64,000 nucleotides of DNA from Rhizobium sp. BT04 (GCF_030053135.1 NZ_CP125652.1:62001-126000), one strand, 5' to 3'. Positions 40,781 to 50,723 are shown, numbered from the stretch's first letter. Translations and numbers: made by a program. Notes: a model not told the origin generated them from the sequence alone.

Positions 40781-42747
40781 ACGCCCATCCAGGTGCGCTG
40801 CGCATCCAGGCGAGGAGCTTCGCGGACGGTATCAGGCCGACGCCGCCGATGCCGTTCCAGCTTTGGCTGCCTCAGAACATCGTGCTGGTCGACGGCTCGC
40901 GGAAAGGGGAATTCTGGTCGGGCGAGGACGCGCCATACCTGCTTGAGATCGCGGAATGTCTCAGCCAGGAGCACCCGTGCAATCGAGTTTCGGTTCGCAA
41001 GGCCCAGCAGACCGGCGTCTCCATCCTGGCATTAGCCTGGATGCTCTATATCGCCGAGATGTGCCCTGACAATGCGCTCTACGGTGCGCCGGGTATCGAC
41101 CTTCTGCAGGATCTGAACAGCGGCAAATTCCAGCCGCTGATCGACAAATGGCAGGAGGAGACGGGCAAGCGCATCGTCGATGCCTCCGGCTCGACGACGT
41201 ACACCAAGAAAATCGGCCAGGATACGTTCATCTATCTTGGCAACGCCAACACGAAGAAGGACCTTTCCGGCAAGACCGTCCGCTACGGTGTGAAGGACGA
41301 AGTTTCCAAGTGGGAGCTTTTCCCCGACGGCTCAGATCCTGAGACGCTGTTCTTCGGACGCTTCACGGCATTCCGCCGGCAGAAGACCTACAAGATCCTC
41401 GAGCTGTCGACGCCGGAGCTGGATAGCGGCGATGCGATGGGCGAGGGTCCCGGCCATTGCCGCATCGATCGCTCGTTTCGCCTGTCGGACCAGCGCTTCT
41501 GGTTCATCAAATGCGCCGAATGCGGCCGCGAAATGGTGCAGCGAGACCAATATCTCGTCATCGACAGGGCGCATCCGCACCGTACGGTGATGCAATGTGA
41601 GCATTGCTCCCATCAGATTTCGGAATCGGAAAGGGTCCATGCGGTACGCGAGGGGCGATATATTCCGACCTTGACCGGGCCAGATCGTCATCCGGGCTTT
41701 CACGTCGACGCTTTCATGTCGCTCATGATGTCCTATGAGGCGATCGCGGAAGACAAGATTGCCTCCGAAGGCAAGGGCGAGAGCGGCGCAAAGGACTATC
41801 ACAATCTGGTGCTGGCCCTGCCATACCAAATGCGAGGCAATGCCCCTGACCACGTCCGGCTCATGGAGCGCCGCGAAGACTACGAGCCTGAGGTTATTCC
41901 GCCTGGCGGCCTGCTGTTCACTGCCGGCGCCGACATTCAGTCGCATGGCATTTACTTCGAGGCCGTCGCCTTCGCTGAGGATCGCCAGACCTGGTCGGTG
42001 ATAGCGATCTACCTTCCAGGTGCGACCGATAACCCGCAGGAAGGTGCATGGCAGCTTCTTGATGAGCTTCACAAGCGGGAGTTCCCCGACGCCCACGGCG
42101 TGTTGCGACGTCTCGACGCTCTTGCAGTAGACGCCGGCTATCGCACCAATCAGGTGCTGGAGTGGTGCCGCCGTCGACCTGGTACGTATGCCGTCAAGGG
42201 TGAGCCCGGGCGAGGCCGGCCGGCGATCAGCCAGCCGCAGAGGAAGTCGGTTACCAAGAAGGGTAAGCGGAAAAGGTTCGGATCGACCATGTCGTGGCCG
42301 GTCGGTACCTGGGCGTTGAAAGCGGAGTTTTACGGCAACCTGCACAAGTCTGGTCTGGCGGCCGGCGAACCGACTGACCCGCCGGGCTACTGCCACTTCC
42401 ACAAGGAACTTGGGGAAGAGTATTTCAAGCAGATCACGGCAGAAGCCTTTGTGCAGAAGATACAGCGCGGAAAACTCTACGAAGAGTGGATGCCTCTCCG
42501 CGTCGATAACCACTGGCTTGATTGTCGAATCTACGCGATGGCGATCGCCGAACATCTCGGATTGTCTCGGATGTCGCCGGCGGAATGGGCGGCGTTGCGA
42601 GCCGAGCGAGAGCCGGATATCGCGCCCGACCTGCTGTCACCGGCACCTGTGAAGATCATGGCGGCTTCCACATCGGCTGCAGCGGAGACGGCGACGCCAC
42701 CGGAAAAGAAAACGGAAACTGAGAACCGATGGAAGAAGCGACGGTAA
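40777..42747 (+). CDS. Terminase large subunit (lambda GpA family)
   Basis: 656 residues, GTG start at 40777. The ATPase N-terminus shows the GpA-type Walker A region VRKAQQTGVSILALAW and the PQNIVLVDGSRKGEFWS entry block. A zinc-binding pair CAECGREM...CEHCSHQI follows (about 248-279). The nuclease half has LFTAGADIQSHGIYFEAVAF and LAVDAGYRTNQVLEW with acidic metal ligands. It translocates DNA into the capsid and cuts it. First gene of a lambda-like head module; the portal overlaps its end by 19 bases. Confidence 0.95.
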   Translation: MNAHPGALRIQARSFADGIRPTPPMPFQLWLPQNIVLVDGSRKGEFWSGEDAPYLLEIAECLSQEHPCNRVSVRKAQQTGVSILALAWMLYIAEMCPDNALYGAPGIDLLQDLNSGKFQPLIDKWQEETGKRIVDASGSTTYTKKIGQDTFIYLGNANTKKDLSGKTVRYGVKDEVSKWELFPDGSDPETLFFGRFTAFRRQKTYKILELSTPELDSGDAMGEGPGHCRIDRSFRLSDQRFWFIKCAECGREMVQRDQYLVIDRAHPHRTVMQCEHCSHQISESERVHAVREGRYIPTLTGPDRHPGFHVDAFMSLMMSYEAIAEDKIASEGKGESGAKDYHNLVLALPYQMRGNAPDHVRLMERREDYEPEVIPPGGLLFTAGADIQSHGIYFEAVAFAEDRQTWSVIAIYLPGATDNPQEGAWQLLDELHKREFPDAHGVLRRLDALAVDAGYRTNQVLEWCRRRPGTYAVKGEPGRGRPAISQPQRKSVTKKGKRKRFGSTMSWPVGTWALKAEFYGNLHKSGLAAGEPTDPPGYCHFHKELGEEYFKQITAEAFVQKIQRGKLYEEWMPLRVDNHWLDCRIYAMAIAEHLGLSRMSPAEWAALRAEREPDIAPDLLSPAPVKIMAASTSAAAETATPPEKKTETENRWKKRR

Positions 42748-44315
42748 AGCCTCGTGTTCGCGTCAAGGCGGGCACCAGCGCTGGCTACATGCGCGATACG
42801 CCATCGGGCGTGATTGCGTCGCGACCGGCATCGCTTCGCGAGCATCGTGACGAGGTCCGGCGGATTTGGTGGCGCGCCTCCGGGCTCGCGATGGATATGC
42901 TGTACAACAGCGGGCGCCTTCGCGGGGTAGCCGATCAGATTATCGCCGACACCATCGGCGTCGAACTGACCCTCAATCCGCAGCCGGACCTATCGCGCTT
43001 CGGTTACGACCAGGTCGAGACTACGGAATGGGTAAAGCTGACGAAGTCACGCTTTAAGCCATGGGCCTGGAATGCCGCGGAGTGCGACTTTCGCGGCAAG
43101 TTCACGCTGCCGCAGATGACCGATATCGGGGTTCGCAACTGGCTTGGCTTCGGAGAGAGCACGGGCATCGTCAGTTTCATGACGAGGGCGCAGCGTCGCC
43201 GCTACGGCATCAAGTCAGGCACAAAGTTCCTGATGGTGTCGCCGTCGAAGCTGGTGCAGGACACCAATGAGTTCGAGGGGCTGTTTCAGGGGATCATCCA
43301 TGATCCGAACGGTCGGCCGACGCACTATCGTTTCATGGAGCGGGAAGCCGGGATCAATGTGAAGCGAGACCATGCTGCTCGTGACGCCGACGGTCGCCAG
43401 CTCGTCATGCATGCCTTCGACCCGTTCTCGGCCGAAGACGTGCGCGGTGTCACGCCGCTTGCGTCGACGTTCCGCAAGTATCTGATGGCCGAAAATCTTG
43501 ACGACGCCACGGCGCAGATGGCGTTTCTTCAGACGATCTATACGATCGTGCTGACCAGTGATCGGCCAAGTTCAGACGCGTTTGAGGCTTTGGAAGCATT
43601 GAAGGACGCGGGCGGTTCCGGTGCTGCCGACATCGCGACCGACTTCACCAATTACTTCAAGGCGCAGCTTGACCGCGCAGCGGAATCTGAAATCAAGATT
43701 GGCGCCGGCGCGGGGGTGTCTCACTTGGCGCCAGGCGAAAAACTCGGGATCGAGACCGCCAAGGTTCCTGGTCGCGACTACCTGCCGTTTTCGGCGTCGC
43801 TTCACCGTGAGACGGCCCGCGCTCTCGGCGTGACGTTCGGCGGTTATACGCTGGACTACACGAATGCGACCTACGCATCGACGATGATGGAAAATGCATC
43901 CATCTGGCCGGTCGCCACCCGGCGCACGGATCGTATCGCCGCCCCGCATGTTCTCGTGCCTTACGCGAGCTGGCTCGATGAGATGGTCGAAGAGGGGGAA
44001 ATACCTTTCAAAGGCGGGATCGAGGTTTATCGCGCCAACAGGGATGCCATCCTTTACGCGCTTTGCCTTGGGCCGTCAAAGCCGACGGCCGATGACGAAA
44101 AGGCCGCCAAGGCGGCAAGCGAGCGGATCCAGAACGGCACAAGCTCGATCGACGTCGAGGCATCGGCTAATGGACAGGATGCCGAAGAGATCTTCGAGAG
44201 CAATCTCCGCTGGCACAAGCGTTATACAGATGAGGGCATGCCATCGCCCTTCGCCCGGAAAACCGGAAGCGAACCGGCCAATAAGGACAGCCAGTCCGCC
44301 AAGGAAAAAGCCTGA
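42729..44315 (+). CDS. Portal protein (lambda GpB family)
   Basis: 528 residues, near the 533 of lambda gpB. Features: HRDEVRRIWWRASGLAMDML near the N-terminus, DQIIADTIGVELTLNPQPD, then VSPSKLVQDTNEFEG and the clip/wing region. The late GVTFGGYTLDYTNATYASTM is typical of the family. It forms the dodecameric DNA gate at the capsid vertex. Confidence 0.95.
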   Translation: MEEATVKPRVRVKAGTSAGYMRDTPSGVIASRPASLREHRDEVRRIWWRASGLAMDMLYNSGRLRGVADQIIADTIGVELTLNPQPDLSRFGYDQVETTEWVKLTKSRFKPWAWNAAECDFRGKFTLPQMTDIGVRNWLGFGESTGIVSFMTRAQRRRYGIKSGTKFLMVSPSKLVQDTNEFEGLFQGIIHDPNGRPTHYRFMEREAGINVKRDHAARDADGRQLVMHAFDPFSAEDVRGVTPLASTFRKYLMAENLDDATAQMAFLQTIYTIVLTSDRPSSDAFEALEALKDAGGSGAADIATDFTNYFKAQLDRAAESEIKIGAGAGVSHLAPGEKLGIETAKVPGRDYLPFSASLHRETARALGVTFGGYTLDYTNATYASTMMENASIWPVATRRTDRIAAPHVLVPYASWLDEMVEEGEIPFKGGIEVYRANRDAILYALCLGPSKPTADDEKAAKAASERIQNGTSSIDVEASANGQDAEEIFESNLRWHKRYTDEGMPSPFARKTGSEPANKDSQSAKEKA

Positions 44316-44584
44316 TGCCGAACATGGTCAAAATCGACGGTGTGCTGGTCGATATCGACGACCCTTGCGCGTTGGCGACGGCCCTACGCGGCGTGAAGTA
44401 CAAGCGTATTTCGGGCGGGCAGGTCGAAGAAAGCGAGATCCGTTCGCCGGTGATGCACCAGCGGATCAAAGTAGCGTCGTCATCGCTTGGTGACCTCGAT
44501 GCAGAGATCAATCGGCTTGACGATCTATGCCGCCAGAAGAATGGCCAGTGCCGCGTCTCGCGTCGCTGGTCGTTGCGATACTAA
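44315..44584 (+). CDS. Head-tail joining protein GpW-like
   Basis: 89 residues. The pattern DDPCALATALRGVKYKRISGGQ is the core of lambda gpW proteins (helix-hairpin with GGQ loop), followed by an amphipathic helix (DLDAEINRLDDLCRQKNGQC). It caps the portal so the tail can join. It starts in a TGATG overlap with the portal gene, the same order as lambda B-W. Confidence 0.85.
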   Translation: MPNMVKIDGVLVDIDDPCALATALRGVKYKRISGGQVEESEIRSPVMHQRIKVASSSLGDLDAEINRLDDLCRQKNGQCRVSRRWSLRY

Positions 44585-44591
44585 GGAACCG

Positions 44592-45515
44592 ATGATGAGC
44601 TTTGCCTATGGTCAGATCGCGCAGCGGCTCTTCGGCACACCGCTGATGTATGACGAGCGCAAAGCCGAAGCATTCCTTTACGGGCTCGGCTCGCGAGTGG
44701 CAGGCGACACAGTCGTTATCACTAACCCGGTCGGCGCTGTCGATCATGTCGCCGGCGCCAATGGTCGGCCGCTGGCGGGTAAGATCGGCAACCGAATCGA
44801 GCGGGCCTTCACACAGGTCAACCGTCTGCCGTTCGATGTGGTCGACAATGTCGCCATCATCCCGATCGAGGGATCGTTGGTCCACAAGGGCGGCTGGCTC
44901 GGCTCGAATTCGGGAGAGACATCCTATCAGGGCCTGCAGGCGCAGATCGCCATGGCCAGACGCGCATCGTCGGTTCGCGGTGTCGTCTTCGAGGTCGACA
45001 GCTATGGCGGTGAGGTGAATGGCGGATTTGAGACGGCGGCGGCGATCGCGCAGCTCTCGAAGGAGAAGCCAACCTTGTCGATCCTGACGGACTTTGGCTA
45101 CTCGGCAGGATACCTGCTGCCATCGCAGACGCGAGGCATCGTCATGCCTGAATTTGGCGGGGCGGGATCTATCGGGGTCATCATGATCCATGCCGACTAT
45201 TCCGGCATGCTGGAAAAACAGGGGGTCGCGCTCACCATCATCCGTGCCGGCAAAAAGAAGGCAGACGGCAATCCCTACGAGCAACTAAGCCCGGACTTGG
45301 CAGCTCGCTGGCAGGGGCAAGCCGAGATCATGCGCGAAGCATTTGCCGAAACCGTCGCAAAAGGCCGCCGCGGGCGTATCACCAAAGCGAAGGCGCTGGC
45401 GACGGAGGCCGAAGCCTTCGACGCCAAGGAAGCTTTGGCGCGAGGTCTTGTCGACGCGATCGGCGACCCGCTCGAGGCGTTCGACGCTTTCGTCAAGGAA
45501 GTGAACCGGGGCTGA
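44592..45515 (+). CDS. S49-family prohead protease (GpC-like)
   Basis: 307 residues from ATG 44592 (AAGGA upstream). ClpP-like SppA fold: VAIIPIEGSLVHKGGWLG, RGVVFEVDSYGGEVNG. The nucleophile Ser is in ILTDFGYSAGYLLPSQ, and the general-base Lys in IIRAGKKKADGNPYE. It matures the prohead, removing the scaffold. The C-terminal scaffold part of lambda gpC is absent and instead appears as a separate next gene. Confidence 0.92.
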   Translation: MMSFAYGQIAQRLFGTPLMYDERKAEAFLYGLGSRVAGDTVVITNPVGAVDHVAGANGRPLAGKIGNRIERAFTQVNRLPFDVVDNVAIIPIEGSLVHKGGWLGSNSGETSYQGLQAQIAMARRASSVRGVVFEVDSYGGEVNGGFETAAAIAQLSKEKPTLSILTDFGYSAGYLLPSQTRGIVMPEFGGAGSIGVIMIHADYSGMLEKQGVALTIIRAGKKKADGNPYEQLSPDLAARWQGQAEIMREAFAETVAKGRRGRITKAKALATEAEAFDAKEALARGLVDAIGDPLEAFDAFVKEVNRG

Positions 45516-45533
45516 TCCCCGCAGGAGAAACCC

Positions 45534-46085
45534 ATGACCAGCCTTATCTCGACCATCCGGGCGGCGATCCGCACCGGAGCGCTTCCCTCTGACCTCGATG
45601 ATATCGAGGCCGACGCGGATGCTTCGGCGTCCAATTCCCAGCCGCCTCTCACTGAGGCAACCACCACAGGAGCTACTATGCCTGATAACCAGAATGTGGC
45701 CGGCGCGGCATCCGCTGCGACCGCAGCCATTGCCGCCGCCGCCGCGTCTGCCGGTGGCACCGACGGCTTCTCGACCGCCATGGACCGCATGACGACGATC
45801 CTCGGCGCCGACGGCATCAAGGGCGACGGCAAGCGCATGGCGGCCGCCCTCGACCTCGCCAAGCAATCTCCGGATATGGCGGCTGAAGCCGTGGTCAGCT
45901 TCGTCACAACCAACGTTGCTGCCGGCACTGCCGCATCGGTAGGCGCGGACGCGGCCGAGTATGAAAAGCGCCGCCTGGCCGCCGCCGGCCTTGCGCAGCC
46001 GTCAGCCACCGTGTCGACGCCTGCCGCCGACGCGAAGGCTGGCTGGGGCAAGGTCAGCAACAAGATCAACTCCCGGACCGCCTGA
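45534..46085 (+). CDS. Putative scaffold protein with internal in-frame start
   Basis: 183 residues, low-complexity Ala/Thr-rich (NVAGAASAATAAIAAAAASA) with helical ends, between the protease and decoration gene where Nu3-type scaffold sits. The ATG at 45534 has AGGAG 6 bases upstream. A second in-frame ATG at 45678 also has AGGAG 5 bases upstream, so a shorter 135-residue product (from MPDNQN) is likely, as in the lambda C/Nu3 nested pair. No named family match. Confidence 0.6.
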   Translation: MTSLISTIRAAIRTGALPSDLDDIEADADASASNSQPPLTEATTTGATMPDNQNVAGAASAATAAIAAAAASAGGTDGFSTAMDRMTTILGADGIKGDGKRMAAALDLAKQSPDMAAEAVVSFVTTNVAAGTAASVGADAAEYEKRRLAAAGLAQPSATVSTPAADAKAGWGKVSNKINSRTA

Positions 46086-46120
46086 CTGGTGTCGGCGAAA
46101 CCTCACAAGGAACCAAGATC

Positions 46121-46789
46121 ATGACGACACTGACCGAAGGCCGCCATCCTGGCGAGTTTCTCCTGTCCGAGGCGAACTTCCATCGCTCGCGTGACAATAT
46201 CGAGATCGCGGAATCCCAGACGATCACGCCCGGGCAACTGCTCGGCTCGAAAGTAGTGCCTGGAGATATCACCGCTGCGGTTGTGCCGACGTCCGGCAAT
46301 ACCGGGAACGGCGTGCTCACCATGGCGAACCCGGCCGTCACATCGAAGGTGCGGAACGGCGACTACTTGCTGACCTGCACCGCGGCGGCAGCAAACGCCG
46401 GCACCTTCTCGGTGCAGACGCCAGATGGCCGCGAGATCGGTCCCGCGACCGTCGCGGTGGCCTTCAACAAGGAAATTAAGTTCACCATCGCTGACGGATC
46501 TGCGGATTTCGTCGTCGGTGACAGCATTGTCGTCCGCCTCGGCGTAGAGCCTGTCGACAGGGAGTATGTCGCTTTCAACCCGGCGGGGACCGACGGTTCC
46601 GAGACGGTTTCGGCGATTGCTCTTTACGACGCTGTGACGGGTGCCGGGGTCACCACCAAGATCGCGGCGATCACCCGCGATGCTGAAGTGAATGGTCATT
46701 GCCTGACCCTCCCGGTCGGGATCACGGCCGCCCAGACCGCCAAGGCTTACGCCGATCTCGCCTCGCAGGGCATCATCGTTCGCAACTAA
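46121..46789 (+). CDS. Head decoration protein D-like
   Basis: 222 residues, twice lambda gpD. The N-terminal TEGRHPGEFLLSEANFHRSR and ITPGQLLGSKVV, with the later PVDREYVAFNPAGTDGSETV, VSAIALYDAV and LTLP, fit the pfam D family. Residues about 50-130 are an extra beta-rich insertion (NTGNGVLTMANPAVTSKVRN). It stabilises the expanded capsid. Followed by the major capsid gene after 96 bases. Confidence 0.85.
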   Translation: MTTLTEGRHPGEFLLSEANFHRSRDNIEIAESQTITPGQLLGSKVVPGDITAAVVPTSGNTGNGVLTMANPAVTSKVRNGDYLLTCTAAAANAGTFSVQTPDGREIGPATVAVAFNKEIKFTIADGSADFVVGDSIVVRLGVEPVDREYVAFNPAGTDGSETVSAIALYDAVTGAGVTTKIAAITRDAEVNGHCLTLPVGITAAQTAKAYADLASQGIIVRN

Positions 46790-46885
46790 CATTCCGCCCG
46801 GTCGGCTTCTCGGCCGGCCGGATAGCAGCGGCCGCGCCGCACGTCTCAACATCCTGCGTGACGCAGGCCTCAAAGGATTTAATCC

Positions 46886-47905
46886 ATGCTTGATATCTTC
46901 AAGAATGACGCCTTCAGCGTCACGTCTCTGACCGACTTCGTCAATGATCTGAAATACCGTCCTGGCCGTATCGGCGAGATGGGTCTGTTTTCGAGCACTC
47001 CGGTCGCAACCACGTCGATCGCGATCGAGCGCGTCGGTGACATCCTGCAGCTCGTGAAGCCGACGCCGCGCGGCGGCCCCGGTGAAACCCGCGACATGCC
47101 GAAGCGCAAGATGAGCAATCTCACGGTGCCTCACTTCCAGCGCGACTGGTCTGTGATGGCCGACGAAGTCCAGGGCGTTCGCGCCAAGGGCTCGGAAACC
47201 GAGCTCGAAACGGTGCAGAGCATCGTCGGCGAGAAGATCAATGCGCAGACCAGCGACATGGACTTGACGGAAGAACATGCGCGCCTGGGCGCCGTGTCCG
47301 GTATCATCACCTATGCCGACGGTTCGACCCTCAATCTTTTCACCGAGTTCGGCGTGACCGAGGAAACGGAGGTTGATTTCGATCTCGATGCAGCAACGCC
47401 TGCTGACGGTGCTCTCCGCCTGGCAGCCACAAAAATCATTCGCGCCATGAAGAAACGCCTGGGCGCCGTTCGCTTCGCGTCGGTACACGCCTTCGTCGGC
47501 GACACGTTCTTCGATCAGCTGCTGCAGCACAAGGAAGTTCGCGACACCTACAAAGGCTGGAACGAGGCGCAGATCCTCCGGGATTCCTACGTCGGCGCCA
47601 ACCGCTCTTCGAACCCGATATTCGAATTCGGCGGGATCGTCTGGGAAAACTACGGGGAGATCGATGGCGAAGGGGTTGGCATCGCCACCACCAAGGCGCG
47701 GTTCTTCCCCGTTGGCGTTGCCAACCTCTTCAAGAGCTATACCGCGCCTGCCGACTACATCGAGACGGTCAACACGCTCGGCGAGCGCCTCTATGCCAAA
47801 CAGTGGCCGATGCCGAACGACAAGGGCATCAATGGCGAGTTGCAGATGAACGAACTCAACATCTGCACCCGTCCCGGCGCACTGATGGGCGGCCGGAACA
47901 CCTGA
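46886..47905 (+). CDS. Major capsid protein (lambda gpE family)
   Basis: 339 residues, close to lambda gpE (341). Characteristic parts: LDIFKNDAFSVTSLTDFVND, RIGEMGLFSSTPVATTSIAI, then VPHFQRDWSVMADEVQGVRA and the HK97-fold core with RFASVHAFVGDTFFDQLL. C-terminal NELNICTRPGALMGGR. Preceded by decoration D and followed by connectors, the normal head order. Confidence 0.95.
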   Translation: MLDIFKNDAFSVTSLTDFVNDLKYRPGRIGEMGLFSSTPVATTSIAIERVGDILQLVKPTPRGGPGETRDMPKRKMSNLTVPHFQRDWSVMADEVQGVRAKGSETELETVQSIVGEKINAQTSDMDLTEEHARLGAVSGIITYADGSTLNLFTEFGVTEETEVDFDLDAATPADGALRLAATKIIRAMKKRLGAVRFASVHAFVGDTFFDQLLQHKEVRDTYKGWNEAQILRDSYVGANRSSNPIFEFGGIVWENYGEIDGEGVGIATTKARFFPVGVANLFKSYTAPADYIETVNTLGERLYAKQWPMPNDKGINGELQMNELNICTRPGALMGGRNT

Positions 47906-47929
47906 CCCGGCTCCATTGAGGGTATCGTC

Positions 47930-48331
47930 ATGATCGACTGGCAGACGGCACGGGCGTTTACAGAAGAGGCTTGCGCCGAGATCTTCGATTATACGCCCTG
48001 CCGTCTGCAGCCGCGGAAGGCGGGGCTGACTGCCAATCACGCAGCCATCGACGATACCGACCGTGCAGCCTTCGATTTCCTCGGCACGATCGACCTGGAG
48101 CCGCCGAGCGATCGCATGCCGCGGCACCAATCTTCGGACCCCGGGATCCGCAATGGAACCGTCTCCTATGATGCCGTTCTGACGGCGCACGTGGGAGCGT
48201 GGCCTTACCGGCCGAAGAGGGGCGATCTTGTTGTCACCGCGGTCGACACCTGGAAGATCGCGGCCAATGAAGAGGACGGTTCATCCCGTCCGGCCTGGTA
48301 CCTGACGAGGGCGCGTGATGTTGTCGGCTGA
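47930..48331 (+). CDS. Head-tail connector-like protein
   Basis: 133 residues. The block AWPYRPKRGDLVVTAVDTWK and RPAWYLTRARDVVG recalls the beta-barrel of FII-type head completion proteins (P.RGD.V....W.I...). Position between capsid and tail genes agrees. The 3' end overlaps the next gene by 14 bases. Assignment is moderate. Confidence 0.6.
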   Translation: MIDWQTARAFTEEACAEIFDYTPCRLQPRKAGLTANHAAIDDTDRAAFDFLGTIDLEPPSDRMPRHQSSDPGIRNGTVSYDAVLTAHVGAWPYRPKRGDLVVTAVDTWKIAANEEDGSSRPAWYLTRARDVVG

Positions 48332-49004
48332 AGCGCTGCGCCTGGCGGCGATCGAGATTTTGTGTCCGACGGCGGCGGCGATCGCGGGTGAGGGGTTTCC
48401 GACGCTGGCGGGCAGGGCGGTGTTTGATAGCCGCGCTGCGCCGCTCGAGGATCTGGATCGGAAGGCGCCTTATACGCCGGTGCTTTCGCTCTACACGCCT
48501 GAAAGCGGGTTTGCGCTGCGGGCGGAGGCGGCAAGCGCCGACGACACCGTTGCGGATGCTGTGCTCGACGTGGTCGCCGAACTCGCGGTCGTCAACCAGG
48601 ACGATGATGGCGAGTTTGCCGATGCGATGGCTGCGACCGATCCCGAAGCGAGGCTGGTTCTTGCGGCGCTGTGCGCTCAAGTCCGGTACCTGCTGGACAG
48701 GAGCCAGTCCGGCGGCCTCTGGCGCGGGCTGGTCTCGCATATCATTAAGGTCGAATTGCAGACCTTTGCCGTGCCGCATCTTGGGCTGCGGTGGCAGCGG
48801 GTGACGATGCGGTTTCATTGCGGGATCCGCGACGACGATTTCGACATGGAGGACGGCGGGCTGCCGCAACCTATTCGGCGGCTCTATGAGGCCTTGCCGG
48901 CGCAGTCTTATGCCAAGGAAAAACTTGGCGCGTTGGCGGCCTATTTCGTCGCCGAAGAATTGCCGCCCTTCGAGGGTGGATCGGCCTACGGGCCAGAAAC
49001 GTAA
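48318..49004 (+). CDS. Neck/tail protein, unknown
   Basis: 229 residues from ATG 48318; GTG 48315 is an alternative. The N-terminal helix (LSAEALRLAAIEILCPTAAA) and the middle DDTVADAVLDVVAELAVV with VELQTFAVPHLGLRWQRVTM and DDDFDMEDG look like a head-tail or tail-terminator (gpU-like) protein. I could not assign it to a named family; position between connector and DUF2635 supports a neck role. Confidence 0.5.
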   Translation: MLSAEALRLAAIEILCPTAAAIAGEGFPTLAGRAVFDSRAAPLEDLDRKAPYTPVLSLYTPESGFALRAEAASADDTVADAVLDVVAELAVVNQDDDGEFADAMAATDPEARLVLAALCAQVRYLLDRSQSGGLWRGLVSHIIKVELQTFAVPHLGLRWQRVTMRFHCGIRDDDFDMEDGGLPQPIRRLYEALPAQSYAKEKLGALAAYFVAEELPPFEGGSAYGPET

Positions 49005-49031
49005 ACACGCCGCACCGATCGGAGATCACCT

Positions 49032-49232
49032 ATGAGCGACGACATCTATGTGCCCGCGAAGAAGGGCCGCATTCCCATGCCCGGCGGCCAGCCCGATTGG
49101 CCGGAGGACGGGCGGCCCGTGAATTTCACGAGCCCGTTCGAAAACCGGCTCGTCCGTGACGGCACGATCGTTCCGGCGAAGAAGACCGCGGCCGGCAAGG
49201 CCAAAAATCCCGATGGCGAAGGAGAGAAGTAA
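49032..49232 (+). CDS. DUF2635 family (Mu gp38-like)
   Basis: 66 residues, KKGRIPMPGGQPDWPEDGRP, VPAKKTAAGKAKN end. This small basic protein precedes the sheath gene in Mu-like tails. It ends one base before the sheath ATG, matching the Mu order. Confidence 0.8.
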   Translation: MSDDIYVPAKKGRIPMPGGQPDWPEDGRPVNFTSPFENRLVRDGTIVPAKKTAAGKAKNPDGEGEK

Positions 49233-50723
49233 ATGGCATCGAACATCCCAGCCGCACTGACGGCGCCGATCTTCACCTTCGATGTGCAGTCGGGCGGCCA
49301 GTTCCAGAACGAGACGCGCATGATCCTGCTCGGCCACGGCCTTGCCGGCGGCACGCTCGCCGAAGGTCAGATTTCGATCTGCAACAGCAGGACCGATGCC
49401 CGCGTGCTTTGCGGCGCCGGCTCGATGCTGGAAGCGATGTTCATCGCGGCCCGACGCAATTCGCCGGCGCAGGAAATCTGGATCGGCCGCGTTGCCGACA
49501 GCGGCACTGCTGAAATCAGGACGATCACCATCGGGTCGCCGCCGGCCGCAGGCGGCCAGGGGATCCTGCTGATCGCTGGCGAAGCCGTCTCGGTCGAGCT
49601 GGCCGCAGGCCTGTCGGCGAACGCGCTTGCGACGGCGCTCGCGGCTGCCATCAACGGCTACTACAATCGGCTGACGGGCATGTCTTTGCCGTTCACGGCA
49701 ACCGCCGCGACCAACGTCGTGACGCTGACGGCGCGGCATAAGGGCACTTATGCCTCGGGTATCGACATCTTCGTGCCGATCCTCGACACGGTGAACGCCT
49801 TCGCCGGCCTCTTCACCTTCGCGACCACGACGCCCGGCGCCGGCACGCCGGCGCTGTCGAACATCCTTGCGGCGATGAACGACGATCCCTTCGAGATCAT
49901 CGTCTCGCCCTTCGGCGACGGTACCAGCCTCGACACGCTGAACAGCTTCCTCGGCGCGGTCAGCGGCCGCTGGTCCTATATCCAGCAGCTCTATGGCCAC
50001 GCCTTCTATCCGAAGACGGACACCTCGACGAACCTGGTCACCTTTGCCCTGGCGCGGGACACCTGGCACCTGACGATGATCCCGCGCTTCCTCTCTGGCG
50101 GCTTCGCCGAGCCGGACTACATCTGGGTAGCGGCCGTCGTCGGGCGCATCGCCGCCTGGCTGGGCGGCGGCTCCAATGGCGACGTCTCGCGCAACCAGTC
50201 CGGCATCGTCGTCGAGGGGCTGTCGGCGCCGCGCGATCGCGCATACTGGATGGATTATGCGACGCGCGACGCGATGCTGAAGAACGGCGTTTCGACCTGG
50301 AACGTCAACCGCAGCGGCCAGGTGACGATCGACAAGATCATCACTCAGCAGCAGACGACGAACGGGGCTCCGGACACGACCTTCCGCGATATTCAGACCG
50401 TCTTCCAGCTGACCTACGCGCTGAAGAAATTCCGCGCGGATCTCGCTTTCGGGCATTCGAACAAGGCTATCGCCAACACCAATCCCCTTAACCTTGACGC
50501 GCTGACGACGGTCAAGGATATCAAGGCGACGCTGTTCCACAGCTACAAGCAGATGGCCGGCGTGCTGGAGAATTCTGAACAGGCGCTGCTCAACATGGTG
50601 GTCGAGCGCGACGCCGACAACCCGAACCGCGTCAACATGCGACTGCCGCTCGACGTCGTCAATCCGCTGGACATCCTGGCGGGGCTTGCGACGGTGTACG
50701 GCCAGTTCCGCGACGCCGCCTGA
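49233..50723 (+). CDS. Contractile tail sheath protein (Mu gpL-like)
   Basis: 496 residues. NFRTALLGHGLA-like start (NETRMILLGHGLAGGTLAEG), beta-rich middle, and the C-terminal region VTIDKIITQQQTTNGAPDT with FRDIQTVFQLTYALKKFRAD, the sheath signature. It forms the contractile outer tail, so the phage is a myovirus. It precedes the tube gene by 27 bases. Confidence 0.93.
   Translation: MASNIPAALTAPIFTFDVQSGGQFQNETRMILLGHGLAGGTLAEGQISICNSRTDARVLCGAGSMLEAMFIAARRNSPAQEIWIGRVADSGTAEIRTITIGSPPAAGGQGILLIAGEAVSVELAAGLSANALATALAAAINGYYNRLTGMSLPFTATAATNVVTLTARHKGTYASGIDIFVPILDTVNAFAGLFTFATTTPGAGTPALSNILAAMNDDPFEIIVSPFGDGTSLDTLNSFLGAVSGRWSYIQQLYGHAFYPKTDTSTNLVTFALARDTWHLTMIPRFLSGGFAEPDYIWVAAVVGRIAAWLGGGSNGDVSRNQSGIVVEGLSAPRDRAYWMDYATRDAMLKNGVSTWNVNRSGQVTIDKIITQQQTTNGAPDTTFRDIQTVFQLTYALKKFRADLAFGHSNKAIANTNPLNLDALTTVKDIKATLFHSYKQMAGVLENSEQALLNMVVERDADNPNRVNMRLPLDVVNPLDILAGLATVYGQFRDAA

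Noticed and set aside
40184..42747. Transposable Mu-like phage
   Set aside because: Only the tail module is Mu-like; no MuA/MuB transposase is seen and a tyrosine integrase sits at a tRNA.
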